A DNA stretch of 64,000 nt from contig CAYNTO010000007.1 of NCBI GenBank assembly GCA_964400355.1, positions 60,619 to 124,618 of the forward strand, given 5' to 3'. Below the pieces are notes generated by a model. The model worked only from the letters and a program-made list of their open reading frames with translations. It had not been told where the DNA came from and made no database searches. The translations under genes and the position numbers were made by a program. Below are positions 17,848 to 27,177 of this stretch, piece after piece (the first letter of the stretch is position 1; each line of letters begins with the position of its first letter). The DNA is from JACKAL01 sp964400355. Lineage in GTDB: Bacteria; Bdellovibrionota; Bdellovibrionia; Bdellovibrionales; JAGQZY01.

Positions 17848-18261
17848 ATGGGTGCATCACTAGGCGGAGGAAGCTCCGACGATCCAATAGCAGAGATTAA
17901 TATCGTACCGTTCGTCGATATTATTCTTGTGGTTCTGATCATCTTCATGGTGACAGCGCCACTGGTTATGAAGCCTGCTATCGACGTGAGCTTACCGCAA
18001 GCGTCGTCAGGTGAAGTCAAAGAGTCTGAGAAAAATTTGGATGTTATTATTTCTGCCACCGGCGAGATTTATATTAACGGAAAACAAGGCGATCTAGAAA
18101 TGCTGAAGGATGAAGCCTCAAGCGTTGCAATGAAAACCGTGGAGTCCGGTGCTATTCTTAACGCTGATAAATCTGTAACCTTGGAAAAACTCACGGAAGT
18201 GATCGATACCATCAAACTTGCCGGTATCAAAAAAGTCGCTTTCAGTATTCAAAAGAAGTAA
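17848..18261 (+). CDS. exbD: ExbD/TolR family biopolymer transport protein
   Basis: 137 aa with a short cytoplasmic N-terminus, one TM helix and a periplasmic domain. IAEINIVPFVDIILVVLIIF contains the essential proton-carrying Asp at the start of the TM helix (FVD), then VTAPLVMKPAIDVSLPQA, typical of ExbD/TolR. The C-terminal KVAFSIQKK ends the peptidoglycan-proximal domain. It is translated from ATG 3 bp after exbB with AAAGGA upstream, and a 9-bp-arm hairpin follows the stop. Confidence 0.9.
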   Translation: MGASLGGGSSDDPIAEINIVPFVDIILVVLIIFMVTAPLVMKPAIDVSLPQASSGEVKESEKNLDVIISATGEIYINGKQGDLEMLKDEASSVAMKTVESGAILNADKSVTLEKLTEVIDTIKLAGIKKVAFSIQKK

Positions 18262-18266
18262 GTTTT

Positions 18267-18285
18267 GCGAGGTCGACGACCTCGC
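18267..18285. terminator. Hairpin between exbD and convergent peptidase gene
   Basis: GCGAGGTCG / CGACCTCGC, perfect 9-bp arms around one base. No T-run follows on either strand, so intrinsic termination is uncertain. Confidence 0.4.
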
Positions 18286-18314
18286 AATAACCTCTCCTCA
18301 CTACACGTGACCCT

Positions 18315-20621
18315 CTACTTCTTTAATCCCAGCTCTCTGTAGAGAAACGCATAATCCAAAACGTAGCGGTAGGCCGACTCTTCGCTGGTCATCGTCACTC
18401 CACCGTGACCGCCTTTGAGATCCTCGTAGAAGTCGTGATCCACATTAAGTTCTGTAAGACGAGCGGAGAACTTGCGCGCATGGGCTGGATGAACGCGGTC
18501 GTCGTTTCGATTCGTCTTAATAAAAAAGCGTGGATACTGAACGCCTGGCGCCAACTGGTGTAATGGTGAAAAGCGGCTCCAAAAATCTTTAAGCGCTCCT
18601 TCGGGATCACCGTACTCGTCCATCCACGATGCACCCACTAATAGTTTGTGGTAGCGAGACATATCGAGCAACGGGACACTACTAATCACTGCTTTGAACA
18701 GATCCGGGCGCATAGTCGCTACAGCGCCTACAAGCAAACCGCCATTGCTACCGCCTTCGATAGCCAGCTTCTCAGGCGATGTGATCCCGCGACGAATGAG
18801 GTCTTCACTCACGGCGATCAAATCTTTATAGGAATTGTCTTTATGTTCAAGAATGGCGGAGTCGTGCCAGTAATCACCAAACTCATCGCCACCACGGATA
18901 TTGGCGAGCACATAAACGCCGCCCTCTTCGAGCCATAGTTTTCCAAGATAGCTCAAATAGAATGGGCTATAACCCACATTGAATCCACCGTAAGCACTGA
19001 TTCGCGTGGCCACGGGTAGTCTGTTGTTCTCCAGTTTTACCTTGGCAGGATTGTAAACGATAAAATAAGGAACTTTGATGGCCTTGCCATTTTGATCCGC
19101 CCCCATGTCCACCCACAATTGTTCGGTTTTGTAGTTGGAGGCGTTGAACAGATCCTTATCGCGATCAACAAGCTCGTAGGTGGTTTTACCGTCCTTCTCT
19201 TTGATCACGTATTCCGTAAACGGCACCAAAAAGCTGGTGAGCGATAGGTGAAGTGATTTGTCGTCGCGATCTTCCCACATGTACATGGATTTGATTTTTA
19301 GACCCAATGGATCTTGGAACTTCTTTTGAATCCAATCATTTCCGCTGCGTGAAAAAGCGATGACCTCGTTGCTCACATCTTTGGAAAGAGTGATATAGAT
19401 TTTATCGTCGCTCGGATCGAAGTCTTCCCCGGTGGCCACATTGCCACTGGAAACGATAACTCCATCGTCGCTGTTGCGATAGATCAACTGCGGTGAATTG
19501 GCTACAATCTGACCATTGGTATATTCCAGGCGGATCGATGCGATGTCACCATATACAAATTGGCCCCACTCTTGTTTGACCTGAAAAATCACATCCCAAC
19601 TGTCGGTGATTCCAAACACAGATTTTTTAAGTGGTAGATCGAGCTTTAGAGATTCGAAAAGCCCGTCTTCATTGATATCTTCTTTAATATACACTTCGTA
19701 ATCGTTAAAATTGACCATGTCGTAAATAAAAAAGAGCTTGTCCTTTGGAGCAGATTCCTTCCACTGCCCGGGACTCGCACTGACGGTGAACGACGTGGCC
19801 TCCACAGATGCAATCGGGTTTTCGGGATAAAACTCCTCGCCGCGCTTCCATATATATGCATGGCGCGGATAACCCGACTTGGTGATAAGGCCTTTCTGAA
19901 CAGCCTCCTCCGCCTCCATTTTTGCATTGGGATTGAGAGCGTTGTAATAGGACAGCCCGTCGAGAGTAACAATAAGAGTGTCCTCATCGACCCAAGTGAA
20001 TCCGGTACGACTCAAGAATGGAAACTCAAAGGAGCTGCTGCGAATCCACTTTTTGGTAGGTATATCGAATTCGTAGTACACCAGGGCATCGCCCCCGCTG
20101 TTAGAGAAACCCACCAGACAGCGTAAGGGCGCGTAGGTTTTTTTATCGTAGCGACAGTTCCATCGACCTACAGAGGCATCTTTTATCGAATCAGGAAATG
20201 GGTTGGTTTTAATAAACTCATCGAGATTGACGATGGTTTCCCATTGGAGGGTGGAATAATCGTCTTTCTTTTTTGCCGCTAAAAAATCAGCGGCCGGAGT
20301 TTTGCGGTAAATGCCTTTAGGGTTCGTATCGTCCGTGAAATAATTGTAAGCAAAATCTCCGCGCACCGATCCTTTGGTTTTGGAGCGCTCGCGCATTTTG
20401 ATAATTTCTTGTTGAACGTAGGATTTCGTATCATTAAACCCCGTAACACTCTCTAGAGACTTCGTGGTCTTCTCGTTTCGAGGGAGAACAAATTGATCGA
20501 CCTCGGGGGACATGATCGTCTCGAGCCATTCATAGTGATTGGGACCAAAAGGCAGCTTTTGTGCAAAAGCGGAAGACGCGATGAATGTGGCTAAAAAATA
20601 TAGGGGAATGTGGCGATGCAC
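18315..20621 (-). CDS. Prolyl oligopeptidase family serine peptidase (S9), exported
   Basis: A 768-aa peptidase that cleaves short peptides, usually after proline. A signal peptide (FLATFIASSAFA) predicts export. Residues ~30-480 form the beta-propeller filter; the C-terminal alpha/beta-hydrolase has the oxyanion region ISAYGGFNVGY, the NIRGGDEFGDYWH segment, nucleophile Ser in IEGGSNGGLLVGA, the Asp region NRNDDRVHPAHARKF and His in LKGGHGGVT. GTG start with AAAGGAG 5 bases upstream. Probably a single-gene unit. Together with the trypsin-like proteases in this window it fits a proteolytic, possibly predatory lifestyle (inference). Confidence 0.92.
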   Translation of the reverse strand: MHRHIPLYFLATFIASSAFAQKLPFGPNHYEWLETIMSPEVDQFVLPRNEKTTKSLESVTGFNDTKSYVQQEIIKMRERSKTKGSVRGDFAYNYFTDDTNPKGIYRKTPAADFLAAKKKDDYSTLQWETIVNLDEFIKTNPFPDSIKDASVGRWNCRYDKKTYAPLRCLVGFSNSGGDALVYYEFDIPTKKWIRSSSFEFPFLSRTGFTWVDEDTLIVTLDGLSYYNALNPNAKMEAEEAVQKGLITKSGYPRHAYIWKRGEEFYPENPIASVEATSFTVSASPGQWKESAPKDKLFFIYDMVNFNDYEVYIKEDINEDGLFESLKLDLPLKKSVFGITDSWDVIFQVKQEWGQFVYGDIASIRLEYTNGQIVANSPQLIYRNSDDGVIVSSGNVATGEDFDPSDDKIYITLSKDVSNEVIAFSRSGNDWIQKKFQDPLGLKIKSMYMWEDRDDKSLHLSLTSFLVPFTEYVIKEKDGKTTYELVDRDKDLFNASNYKTEQLWVDMGADQNGKAIKVPYFIVYNPAKVKLENNRLPVATRISAYGGFNVGYSPFYLSYLGKLWLEEGGVYVLANIRGGDEFGDYWHDSAILEHKDNSYKDLIAVSEDLIRRGITSPEKLAIEGGSNGGLLVGAVATMRPDLFKAVISSVPLLDMSRYHKLLVGASWMDEYGDPEGALKDFWSRFSPLHQLAPGVQYPRFFIKTNRNDDRVHPAHARKFSARLTELNVDHDFYEDLKGGHGGVTMTSEESAYRYVLDYAFLYRELGLKK

Positions 20622-20799
20622 ATGTGCTCCTTTTGAAAAGAAATTTATGAACGAAAATTACGAAGCAATGCATGTACCACGCGCGACTGAGGCAGGATTC
20701 AATTGAACGACTCAAATGCGAGCACTTTCGACTGCAGTGATGACAGTACTGTATTTATTTCAGAGAATGGAATCCCACGGGTTTTTGCAAATAGCTCAA

Positions 20800-21477
20800 C
20801 TACAAATCGGAGAGCAGGCGCCGGGTGATCGCCGTGAACCACTTTTCTAGAACCTGGGAGCGATCCACTTTTTTGCCGATCACGTCTTCTAAGGTGGTGA
20901 CCTGATCACCGCGAAAACCACAAGGGTGGATTCCGCTAAAGGCCCTATCGTCACGCCAAAGATTGAGGGCGACACCATGAGAGGCCACCCAGCCTTTCAC
21001 CGCGATGCCGACGGCGGCGATTTTTTTGTCGCCAATCCACACACCGGTGGCTTCTTTTTCGGCGTCCTCTCCCACTTGGGTTTTTAATGGTTGCGCCACG
21101 GCAGAATGAACGTTGAATTGTGCCAACACATCTATCACCGATTCTTCCAGCACGCGCATGTAGGCATGAAGATCACTAGGGGGAATTCCTTTAGGCGCAA
21201 ACTGAGGATTGGATTTTCCAAGGTAAATGAGCGGATACATGATCAATTGGCTGGGACCATGATAAGTCGCGCGGCCACCGCGATTGACCTCTACGGTTTC
21301 TCCCGACCAACCAAAAATATCTTCAGGTAATGTCCCGCGCCCCAGAGTCACTACCGGAGGGTGCGAGCAAAATACAATTTGCTCTTGAGCCGTTCCACGG
21401 AGGATTTCATCGACGCGTTTTTTCTGCAGATCAAACGCGTCTTGGTAGGGGATTTCTCCCCAGTCTTCGCGGTGGAT
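20800..21477 (-). CDS. lipB: Octanoyl-ACP:protein octanoyltransferase, non-standard start
   Basis: Moves the octanoyl group from ACP to lipoyl domains, the first step of lipoate synthesis; LipA (same cluster) then adds sulfur. RGGRATYHGPSQLIMYPL, KIAAVGIAVKGWVASHG and HPCGF carry the LipB signatures, with the catalytic Cys in PCG and the Lys in GDKKIAA. The conserved N-terminus (YQDAFDLQKKRVDEIL then CSHPPVVTLGRG) extends upstream of the first GTG at 21351. Between the last in-frame stop (inside lpdA) and the conserved region no ATG, GTG, TTG or CTG exists. The only near-cognate codon is ATC at 21477, 7 bases after AAAGG. So the gene uses a rare start, a frameshift from lpdA, or the sequence has an error. 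Confidence 0.88.
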   Translation of the reverse strand: MHREDWGEIPYQDAFDLQKKRVDEILRGTAQEQIVFCSHPPVVTLGRGTLPEDIFGWSGETVEVNRGGRATYHGPSQLIMYPLIYLGKSNPQFAPKGIPPSDLHAYMRVLEESVIDVLAQFNVHSAVAQPLKTQVGEDAEKEATGVWIGDKKIAAVGIAVKGWVASHGVALNLWRDDRAFSGIHPCGFRGDQVTTLEDVIGKKVDRSQVLEKWFTAITRRLLSDL

Positions 21478-21479
21478 AA

Positions 21480-22928
21480 CTACGCCTTTGCCTGCGGTTG
21501 CGGGCGTGCCGACGTCAGTGGTTTTTGAATGATGTGGATCGCATGGCCTAAGGTGGCCTCAGCAGCTTCCATCATTGTTTCACCCAACGTAGGATGTGGA
21601 TGAATCGAAAGCGCCAGATCTTGTAAGCGTGCACCCATTTCGATGGCCAGCACGGCTTCGCTAATGAGGTTGCTCGCCTCTGGCCCAACAATGTGGACTC
21701 CAAGGAGCACATCTGTTTTTGCATCTGCGATCATCTTTACAAACCCATCGGTTTCCATCATTGCCACTGCTTTGCCGTTGGCGCCGAATGGGAACTTGCC
21801 GATCTTTAGATTCGTATACCCTTTTTGTTTGCACTCTTCTTCGGTCCAACCGGCAGAGGCGATTTCAGGATGCGTAAAAATCACGGCAGGAACAGTTTTT
21901 GCGTCGTACACGCGGTTTTGTCCCGAGAGGATTTCAGCCACCATCACGCCTTCGTAGCTCGCCTTGTGCGCGAGCATGGGCTGACCCGCGATATCGCCAA
22001 TGGCGAAGATGTTCGGAATGTTGGTGCGGCGCTGTTCGTTGGTTTTAATAAATCCACGTTCATCAATGGCCAATCCAATCTTTGCAAGGTTCATTTGATC
22101 GGAGTTGGGTTTACGGCCCACAGTGACGAGGATTTTATCCACCGTAAATTTTTGATCTTTGCCTTCGACGTTTGCCGTGAGCTCCATGGATTTTCCTTTT
22201 TTGGAAAAGCCTTGAGCCTTAGCCTTTAGATGGACGTTCACCCCTTCTTTTTTAAGCGTGCGCGCCACAACTTGCACCACATCCGGCTCCACTACACCCT
22301 TGAGGAGTGCGTCTTGGGCTTCGAACACGTGCACTTCGGCACCGAGTTTATTGAGGTATCCACCGATCTCAAGGCCAATATAGCCACCACCGATAACAGC
22401 GACGGATTTTGGAATTTCGTCCATAGCAAGGGCACCGGTCGAAGACATTACGTCTTTTTCGTCAAACTTAAAGCCTGGGATCTCGATGGGGCGGGAACCA
22501 GTAGCAATGATAAAGTTTTTTGCCGTGACAGTTTCCGTACCGCCCGATCCTTTTACAGAAATCGTTTTTGTATCGGTGAATGTGGCATCACCGGCGATCA
22601 CTTCGACGCTGTTGCCTTTGAGAAGCTGCTGTACCCCACCCGACATCTTGTTGCACACGCCCTGTTTCCAGGACTGCAGTTTTTTTGCGTCGAGCTCGAT
22701 GCCTTTAACAGTAAACCCCATCTCTGGCGCATCGTGTTCCATGCGACTTAAAAAATGAGCTGCGGCAATCATGGCTTTCGAGGGAATGCATCCCACGTTC
22801 AAACACACACCGCCCAACTTTTCACGTTCGATCACCACGGTTTTAAAACCGAGCTGTGCCGAGCGAATCGCCGCAACATAACCACCAGGACCAGAACCAA
22901 TCACACACACATCAAACGATTTCATCAC
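21480..22928 (-). CDS. lpdA: Dihydrolipoyl dehydrogenase (E3)
   Basis: A flavoprotein that reoxidises dihydrolipoyl groups of the E2 subunit with NAD+. FAD-binding VIGSGPGGYVAA at the front, redox-active Cys42 and Cys47 in GGVCLNVGCIPSK, the NAD-binding VIGGGYIGLEIGGYL, GRKPNSD, IFAIGDIAGQPMLAHKA, and the C-terminal active-site His-Glu in HPHPTLGE. 482 aa, normal length; the tail after IIQKPL is Ala/Pro/Gln rich. It is third in lipA-E2-lpdA-lipB and 6 bp after E2. Confidence 0.96.
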   Translation of the reverse strand: MMKSFDVCVIGSGPGGYVAAIRSAQLGFKTVVIEREKLGGVCLNVGCIPSKAMIAAAHFLSRMEHDAPEMGFTVKGIELDAKKLQSWKQGVCNKMSGGVQQLLKGNSVEVIAGDATFTDTKTISVKGSGGTETVTAKNFIIATGSRPIEIPGFKFDEKDVMSSTGALAMDEIPKSVAVIGGGYIGLEIGGYLNKLGAEVHVFEAQDALLKGVVEPDVVQVVARTLKKEGVNVHLKAKAQGFSKKGKSMELTANVEGKDQKFTVDKILVTVGRKPNSDQMNLAKIGLAIDERGFIKTNEQRRTNIPNIFAIGDIAGQPMLAHKASYEGVMVAEILSGQNRVYDAKTVPAVIFTHPEIASAGWTEEECKQKGYTNLKIGKFPFGANGKAVAMMETDGFVKMIADAKTDVLLGVHIVGPEASNLISEAVLAIEMGARLQDLALSIHPHPTLGETMMEAAEATLGHAIHIIQKPLTSARPQPQAKA

Positions 22929-22934
22929 TCACTC

Positions 22935-24296
22935 CTACATCATATCCATCATGAGAACGCCGGGGCTCTCAATGCGCTTAATAAATGCGGCCAAGAAACG
23001 AGCGGCTTCGGCGCCGTCGATCAAACGGTGGTCACAAGTAACGGTAAAGTTCATAAATTTTGCCACAGCCAATTCGCCGTCTTTAATGAACGGACGGTCT
23101 TGGATTTTGTACATTCCAAAAATAGCAACCTCTGGATGGTTGATAATTGGCGTCGCATACGTCCCACCCACGGAACCGATGTTGGTCACTGTGAAAGTGG
23201 CGCCTTTCATCTCATCCATTTTGAGCTTGCCGTCGCGGGCGCGTGTAGCGAGATCGGTGATCTCTGCGCTCAGCTGAAGGATGGATTTGCGGTCGGCATC
23301 TTTCAACACAGGAACCAACAATCCGTTCGGAGTGTCGGCGGCAAAACCCACATTGAAGTATTTTTTAGAAACGATTTCCTGAGCCGCGTCGTCGATGGAC
23401 GAGTTGAACTTTGGGAATTCCCGAATGGTGGCGATAAGCGCCTTCATCACGAACGGCATGTAGGTGACTTTTACGCCTTTTTTCTCGGCGGTAGCTTTGA
23501 GCTCTTCGCGCATGGCCACGAGGCTCGACACATTGGCTTCGTCCATCAGAGTAAAGTGAGGAACGATGTGTTTGGCCATTTGCATATTCTCGGCGATTTT
23601 TTTGCGAATTCCGCGAAGTGGTTCACGCACCTCTTGGCCTTGTTGGCTCACGAAAGAGGTTTGCTCGAATTTTGGTGGAGCGTATTTGCCAGGGCCCGCA
23701 GCCGTAGCACCTGTGCCCTGCGACTTCACCACATCCTCACGGGTCACGCGGCCAGCGAGGCCAGTGCCTTGAATGTTGTTGATGTCCACATTGGATTCGC
23801 GTGCGAGTCTGCGCGTCGACGGCGTCGCAAGCACATGCTCACCCATAGGTGGAGGTTGAACCGCTTGCATGTTTGCAGATTGCGCCGGAGAAGAAGTAGG
23901 CGCCGCAGGCGAACGTTGCTGTTGAGCCGGTTGTGTTGCTTCTCTTTGCGCGGCCGGTTGCTGAGACGGAGTTTGTTGTTGTGCGGGAGCTTTTTGTGCA
24001 GCTGGTGCAGCCGACTCGGGAGTCTTCTGTGCAGCTGGCGCTGCAGACTTGCCACCGGCATCATCCACTACCGCGAAAGTAGCACCAACTTTAATAACAT
24101 CGCCCACTGAACCTTTGAGTTCTTTGATCACGCCGCCGAATGGAGCGGGAACCTCGACGGTGGCTTTGTCGGTCATCAACTCGACGATGGATTGATCGGT
24201 CGTAATGGTGTCACCCACTTTTACGAGCCATTTTACCAATTCACCTTCGGTGACGCCTTCACCGATCTCCGGTAGCTGTATGTCTTTTGTTCCCAT
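22935..24296 (-). CDS. 2-oxoacid dehydrogenase E2 component (dihydrolipoamide acyltransferase)
   Basis: The acyltransferase core of a pyruvate or branched-chain 2-oxoacid dehydrogenase complex. One lipoyl domain (residues 1-80) with the lipoylated Lys44 in TDKATVEV, an Ala/Pro/Gln-rich swinging linker (~85-155), a peripheral subunit-binding domain (~160-198, LATPSTRRLARES and GTGLAGRVTREDV), and the catalytic domain ending in TCDHRLIDGAEAARFL with His423 and Asp427. E1 genes are not in the window, so pyruvate versus branched-chain substrate is open. AAAGGAG precedes the ATG, which lies inside the end of lipA (38-bp overlap). Confidence 0.93.
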   Translation of the reverse strand: MGTKDIQLPEIGEGVTEGELVKWLVKVGDTITTDQSIVELMTDKATVEVPAPFGGVIKELKGSVGDVIKVGATFAVVDDAGGKSAAPAAQKTPESAAPAAQKAPAQQQTPSQQPAAQREATQPAQQQRSPAAPTSSPAQSANMQAVQPPPMGEHVLATPSTRRLARESNVDINNIQGTGLAGRVTREDVVKSQGTGATAAGPGKYAPPKFEQTSFVSQQGQEVREPLRGIRKKIAENMQMAKHIVPHFTLMDEANVSSLVAMREELKATAEKKGVKVTYMPFVMKALIATIREFPKFNSSIDDAAQEIVSKKYFNVGFAADTPNGLLVPVLKDADRKSILQLSAEITDLATRARDGKLKMDEMKGATFTVTNIGSVGGTYATPIINHPEVAIFGMYKIQDRPFIKDGELAVAKFMNFTVTCDHRLIDGAEAARFLAAFIKRIESPGVLMMDMM

Positions 24297-25173
24297 CGAT
24301 AACTCCTTTTATAAAAAACTCTCCGGCTTTGTAAGAGCTGCGAACAAGTGGACCGCTGGCACAGTACAAAAATCCCATGCGCAGAGCTTCTTGCTCCCAT
24401 TGTTTAAATTTTTCGGGGCTAATAAATTCTAAAACTTTTAAATGTCGTCGGCTTGGTTGTAAGTATTGACCGAAAGTGATCACATCGCAACCGATGGCGC
24501 GAAGGTCTTTCATGGTGGTCAAAATTTCCTCATCCGTTTCACCCAAACCCAACATCACCGAAGTTTTGGTGTAAATCGTTGGATCCTGCTGCTTCACCAT
24601 ATGAAGCACACTCAATGACTGGTTGTACTTTGCACGGGGATCGCGCACCTTAGGCGTGAGGCGCTCCACTGTTTCCACGTTATGGGCAAAAACATGCGGC
24701 TTGGCTTTTACGATTTTTGCCACCAGATCTTCGCGGCCTTTAAAATCGGGAGTGAGAACTTCCACGATCAAATCGGGATCGTTGGCGCGAATCACATCGA
24801 TGGTTTCTGCAAAGTGTGCTGCACCTTGATCTTCCATGTCGTCGCGATTCACGCTGGTAAGCACCACGTACTCAAGCCCCATCTTGGCGATGGCCAAACC
24901 CACTTTTTGTGGCTCTTCGGTATCGATCTTGCCTTTAGGGTTTCCTGTTTTAACGGCACAAAAGCGACACCCGCGCGTGCACGTGTCCCCCATGAGCATA
25001 AAGGTGGCTGTGCCGCCCGACCAGCATTCGCCAATATTGGGGCAGCGCGCTTCCTGACAAACAGTTGCGAGCTTGAGATCACCGAGCATGGACTTGATGC
25101 GATTGTAGTTTTCGCCAGCAGGAGCTTTGACTTTGAGCCATTCCGGTTTTGGATGCTTAATGATATCGGCCAT
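24259..25173 (-). CDS. lipA: Lipoyl synthase (radical SAM)
   Basis: Inserts two sulfur atoms into octanoylated E2/GcvH. It has the two iron-sulfur cluster motifs of LipA: auxiliary Cys39, Cys44 and Cys50 (CQEARCPNIGEC), and radical SAM Cys65, Cys69 and Cys72 (CTRGCRFC). The C-terminal GPLVRSSYKAGEFF includes the conserved Arg-Ser-Ser that supplies the serine ligand. Start ATG with AAGG 5 bases upstream. Its last 38 bp overlap the E2 gene in another frame. It is first in the operon, so lipoate synthesis and its main acceptor are made together. Confidence 0.96.
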   Translation of the reverse strand: MADIIKHPKPEWLKVKAPAGENYNRIKSMLGDLKLATVCQEARCPNIGECWSGGTATFMLMGDTCTRGCRFCAVKTGNPKGKIDTEEPQKVGLAIAKMGLEYVVLTSVNRDDMEDQGAAHFAETIDVIRANDPDLIVEVLTPDFKGREDLVAKIVKAKPHVFAHNVETVERLTPKVRDPRAKYNQSLSVLHMVKQQDPTIYTKTSVMLGLGETDEEILTTMKDLRAIGCDVITFGQYLQPSRRHLKVLEFISPEKFKQWEQEALRMGFLYCASGPLVRSSYKAGEFFIKGVIDGNKRHTATGDR

Positions 25174-25358
25174 TGGATCCTTAAGTTCGTGTTCTCTAAG
25201 ACTGGTACCTTTGTAATTCTAGCTCTGATTTCAGGCAAGCAGAGTCCTGTTTTGAGAGGGAAAACGCGGCGGGTCATGTGTCCTCAAATGATCGCCTATT
25301 AGCGGCACTCATGAACGCGCGCGTGACAGCGAATTCCCGCAGACTTATTATCCCTCCC

Positions 25359-26402
25359 ATGATTCAAACAAAAGCCTACGCCGCACCCTCCGCCACATCT
25401 CCCCTACAACCTTTTACCTTTGAACGCCGCGACCCACGCCCTGACGAAGTGGCCATCGACATCGCGTTCTGTGGAATTTGCCACTCCGACATTCACACCG
25501 CGCGCAGCGAATGGGGGCCAACGATGTATCCGTGCGTGCCCGGTCACGAAATCGTGGGCCGTGTTTCCGCCGTGGGGAAAAAAGTAAAAAAATTCAAAGT
25601 GGGCGACCTCGCCGGTGTGGGTTGCATGGTGGATTCCTGTGGAAAATGCTCCAACTGCAAATCCAAAGAAGAACAGTTCTGCGAAAAAGGCGCCACATTC
25701 ACTTATGGTAGCGAAGAGCGCGACGGCAAAGGCTACACTCTGGGTGGCTACTCCACGGCCGTTACAGTCAAACAAGATTTCGTATTAAAAATTAAAAAAG
25801 GCGCACCACTCGATCGCGTCGCACCTCTTCTCTGCGCGGGAATCACGACCTACTCGCCGCTCAAGCGCTACAAAGTGAAAAAAGGCATGAAGGTGGGCGT
25901 CGTTGGCTTGGGCGGCCTCGGTCACATGGCCGTTAAAATCGCAAAAGCCATGGGTGCAGAAGTCACCGTGTTTAGCACCTCCGAAAACAAAGAGGCCGAT
26001 GCCAAAAGACTTGGCGCTAAAAAGTTTGTGGTTACCCGCGATCCCGGCAACTTCGAGAAAGTGGCTGGATCTCTGGATCTGATTATCAACACGGTTTCCG
26101 CCAACATCGATTTCTCACCCTACATGAGCGCACTTAAGAAAGACGCCACTATGGTGCTGGTGGGCGTGGCCCCGGAACCGAACAAGATTGCCGCGTTGGC
26201 TCTGATTTTCGGTCGCAAGCGCCTTACGGGCTCATTGATCGGTGGAATTAAAGAAACACAAGAGATGCTGGATTTTTGCCTTTCTAAAAAGGTATTTTCC
26301 GATATCGAACTCATCGAAGCCAAAGACATCAATAAAGCCTACGAGCGCACTATTAAAGGCGATGTGAAATACCGCTTCGTGATCGACGCGAAAACTTTTT
26401 AA
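25359..26402 (+). CDS. Zinc-dependent alcohol dehydrogenase (YahK/cinnamyl-alcohol type)
   Basis: An NADP-type medium-chain dehydrogenase that reduces aldehydes to alcohols. Catalytic zinc ligands Cys38 (FCGICHSD) and His63-Glu64 (GHEIVG); structural zinc cysteines in DSCGKCSNCKSKEEQFC; nucleotide-binding GVVGLGGLGHMAVKIAK. 347 aa from ATG 25359, matching the YahK/AdhC length. An earlier in-frame start at 25278 would add 27 unrelated residues. The gene is divergent from lipA with a 185-bp spacer, and sfsA follows 23 bp downstream. Confidence 0.9.
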   Translation: MIQTKAYAAPSATSPLQPFTFERRDPRPDEVAIDIAFCGICHSDIHTARSEWGPTMYPCVPGHEIVGRVSAVGKKVKKFKVGDLAGVGCMVDSCGKCSNCKSKEEQFCEKGATFTYGSEERDGKGYTLGGYSTAVTVKQDFVLKIKKGAPLDRVAPLLCAGITTYSPLKRYKVKKGMKVGVVGLGGLGHMAVKIAKAMGAEVTVFSTSENKEADAKRLGAKKFVVTRDPGNFEKVAGSLDLIINTVSANIDFSPYMSALKKDATMVLVGVAPEPNKIAALALIFGRKRLTGSLIGGIKETQEMLDFCLSKKVFSDIELIEAKDINKAYERTIKGDVKYRFVIDAKTF

Positions 26403-26425
26403 TATTTTAGAGAGAGCCTCACGCG

Positions 26426-27166
26426 ATGCAGTTTCAACACACGGTTAAAAAAGCCAAATTCCTCAAACGTTACAAACGTTTCTTTGCCGACATCGAGGTG
26501 GACGGCAAAGTCGAGGTGGCTCACGTGGCCAACACTGGGAGCATGAAGGGTTGCATCGAACCCGACAGCGACTGCATCGTAACTTATAACGATGACCCCG
26601 CCCGCAAACTCAAATACACCCTGCAGTTGATAAAAACTCCCACATCGTGGGTGGGTGTGAACACGAGCCTACCGAATACATTGGTTTATGAACTTTGGAA
26701 AAGTGGAAACGTAAAACACTGGACGCTGTTCGACCGTTGCCAAACGGAAGTCAAAATCTCTAAGGAAACGCGGCTCGACATGGTGATGTACTCGAGTTTG
26801 GACAATCACGCGACCAAAAAAGACCGCCTCGTCAAATTGGATATACCGATGCACTTTGTAGAGGTCAAAAACGTCACTCTCGCCGACAAAAACACAGCGC
26901 GCTTTCCCGATTCTGAAACCACGCGGGGCCAAAAACACATCACCGAGTTGGTCGCTTTGATTCAAAAGGGCTACAGCTGTGAGATCGTGTTCACGGTGCA
27001 ACGCCAGGACTGCACTGTGTTTTCCCCAGCGGACGACATTGACCCGGTGTACGGGAAACTCCTCCGCGAGGCCGCCAAAAAAGGATTAGTGATTTCGGCC
27101 TTTCCTACTTCCGCTACGGAAGCCGGAATTGAGCTACTGCCGGAATCGTTGCCGATAGTGCTGTAG
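26426..27166 (+). CDS. sfsA: SfsA family protein (sugar fermentation stimulation)
   Basis: A 246-aa homologue of E. coli SfsA, a DNA/RNA-binding or nuclease-like protein whose exact role is unsettled. Family blocks: ERYKRFFADIEV-like front (LKRYKRFFADIEVDG), VAHVANTGSMKGCI, VGVNTSLPN, FVEVKNVTLAD, ARFPDSETTRGQKHITEL and CTVFSPADDIDPVYG. It follows the dehydrogenase by 23 bp and may share its transcript. A 16-bp palindrome of the kind seen upstream of the HNH gene lies in its last 60 bp and is translated (PTSATEAG). Confidence 0.92.
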   Translation: MQFQHTVKKAKFLKRYKRFFADIEVDGKVEVAHVANTGSMKGCIEPDSDCIVTYNDDPARKLKYTLQLIKTPTSWVGVNTSLPNTLVYELWKSGNVKHWTLFDRCQTEVKISKETRLDMVMYSSLDNHATKKDRLVKLDIPMHFVEVKNVTLADKNTARFPDSETTRGQKHITELVALIQKGYSCEIVFTVQRQDCTVFSPADDIDPVYGKLLREAAKKGLVISAFPTSATEAGIELLPESLPIVL

Positions 27167-27177
27167 AGTTCACTGAG

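Noticed and set aside
22755..24110. 451-codon open frame on the plus strand
   Set aside because: Antisense to the well-identified E2 gene; its translation is His/Arg-rich low-quality sequence with no signal or domain.
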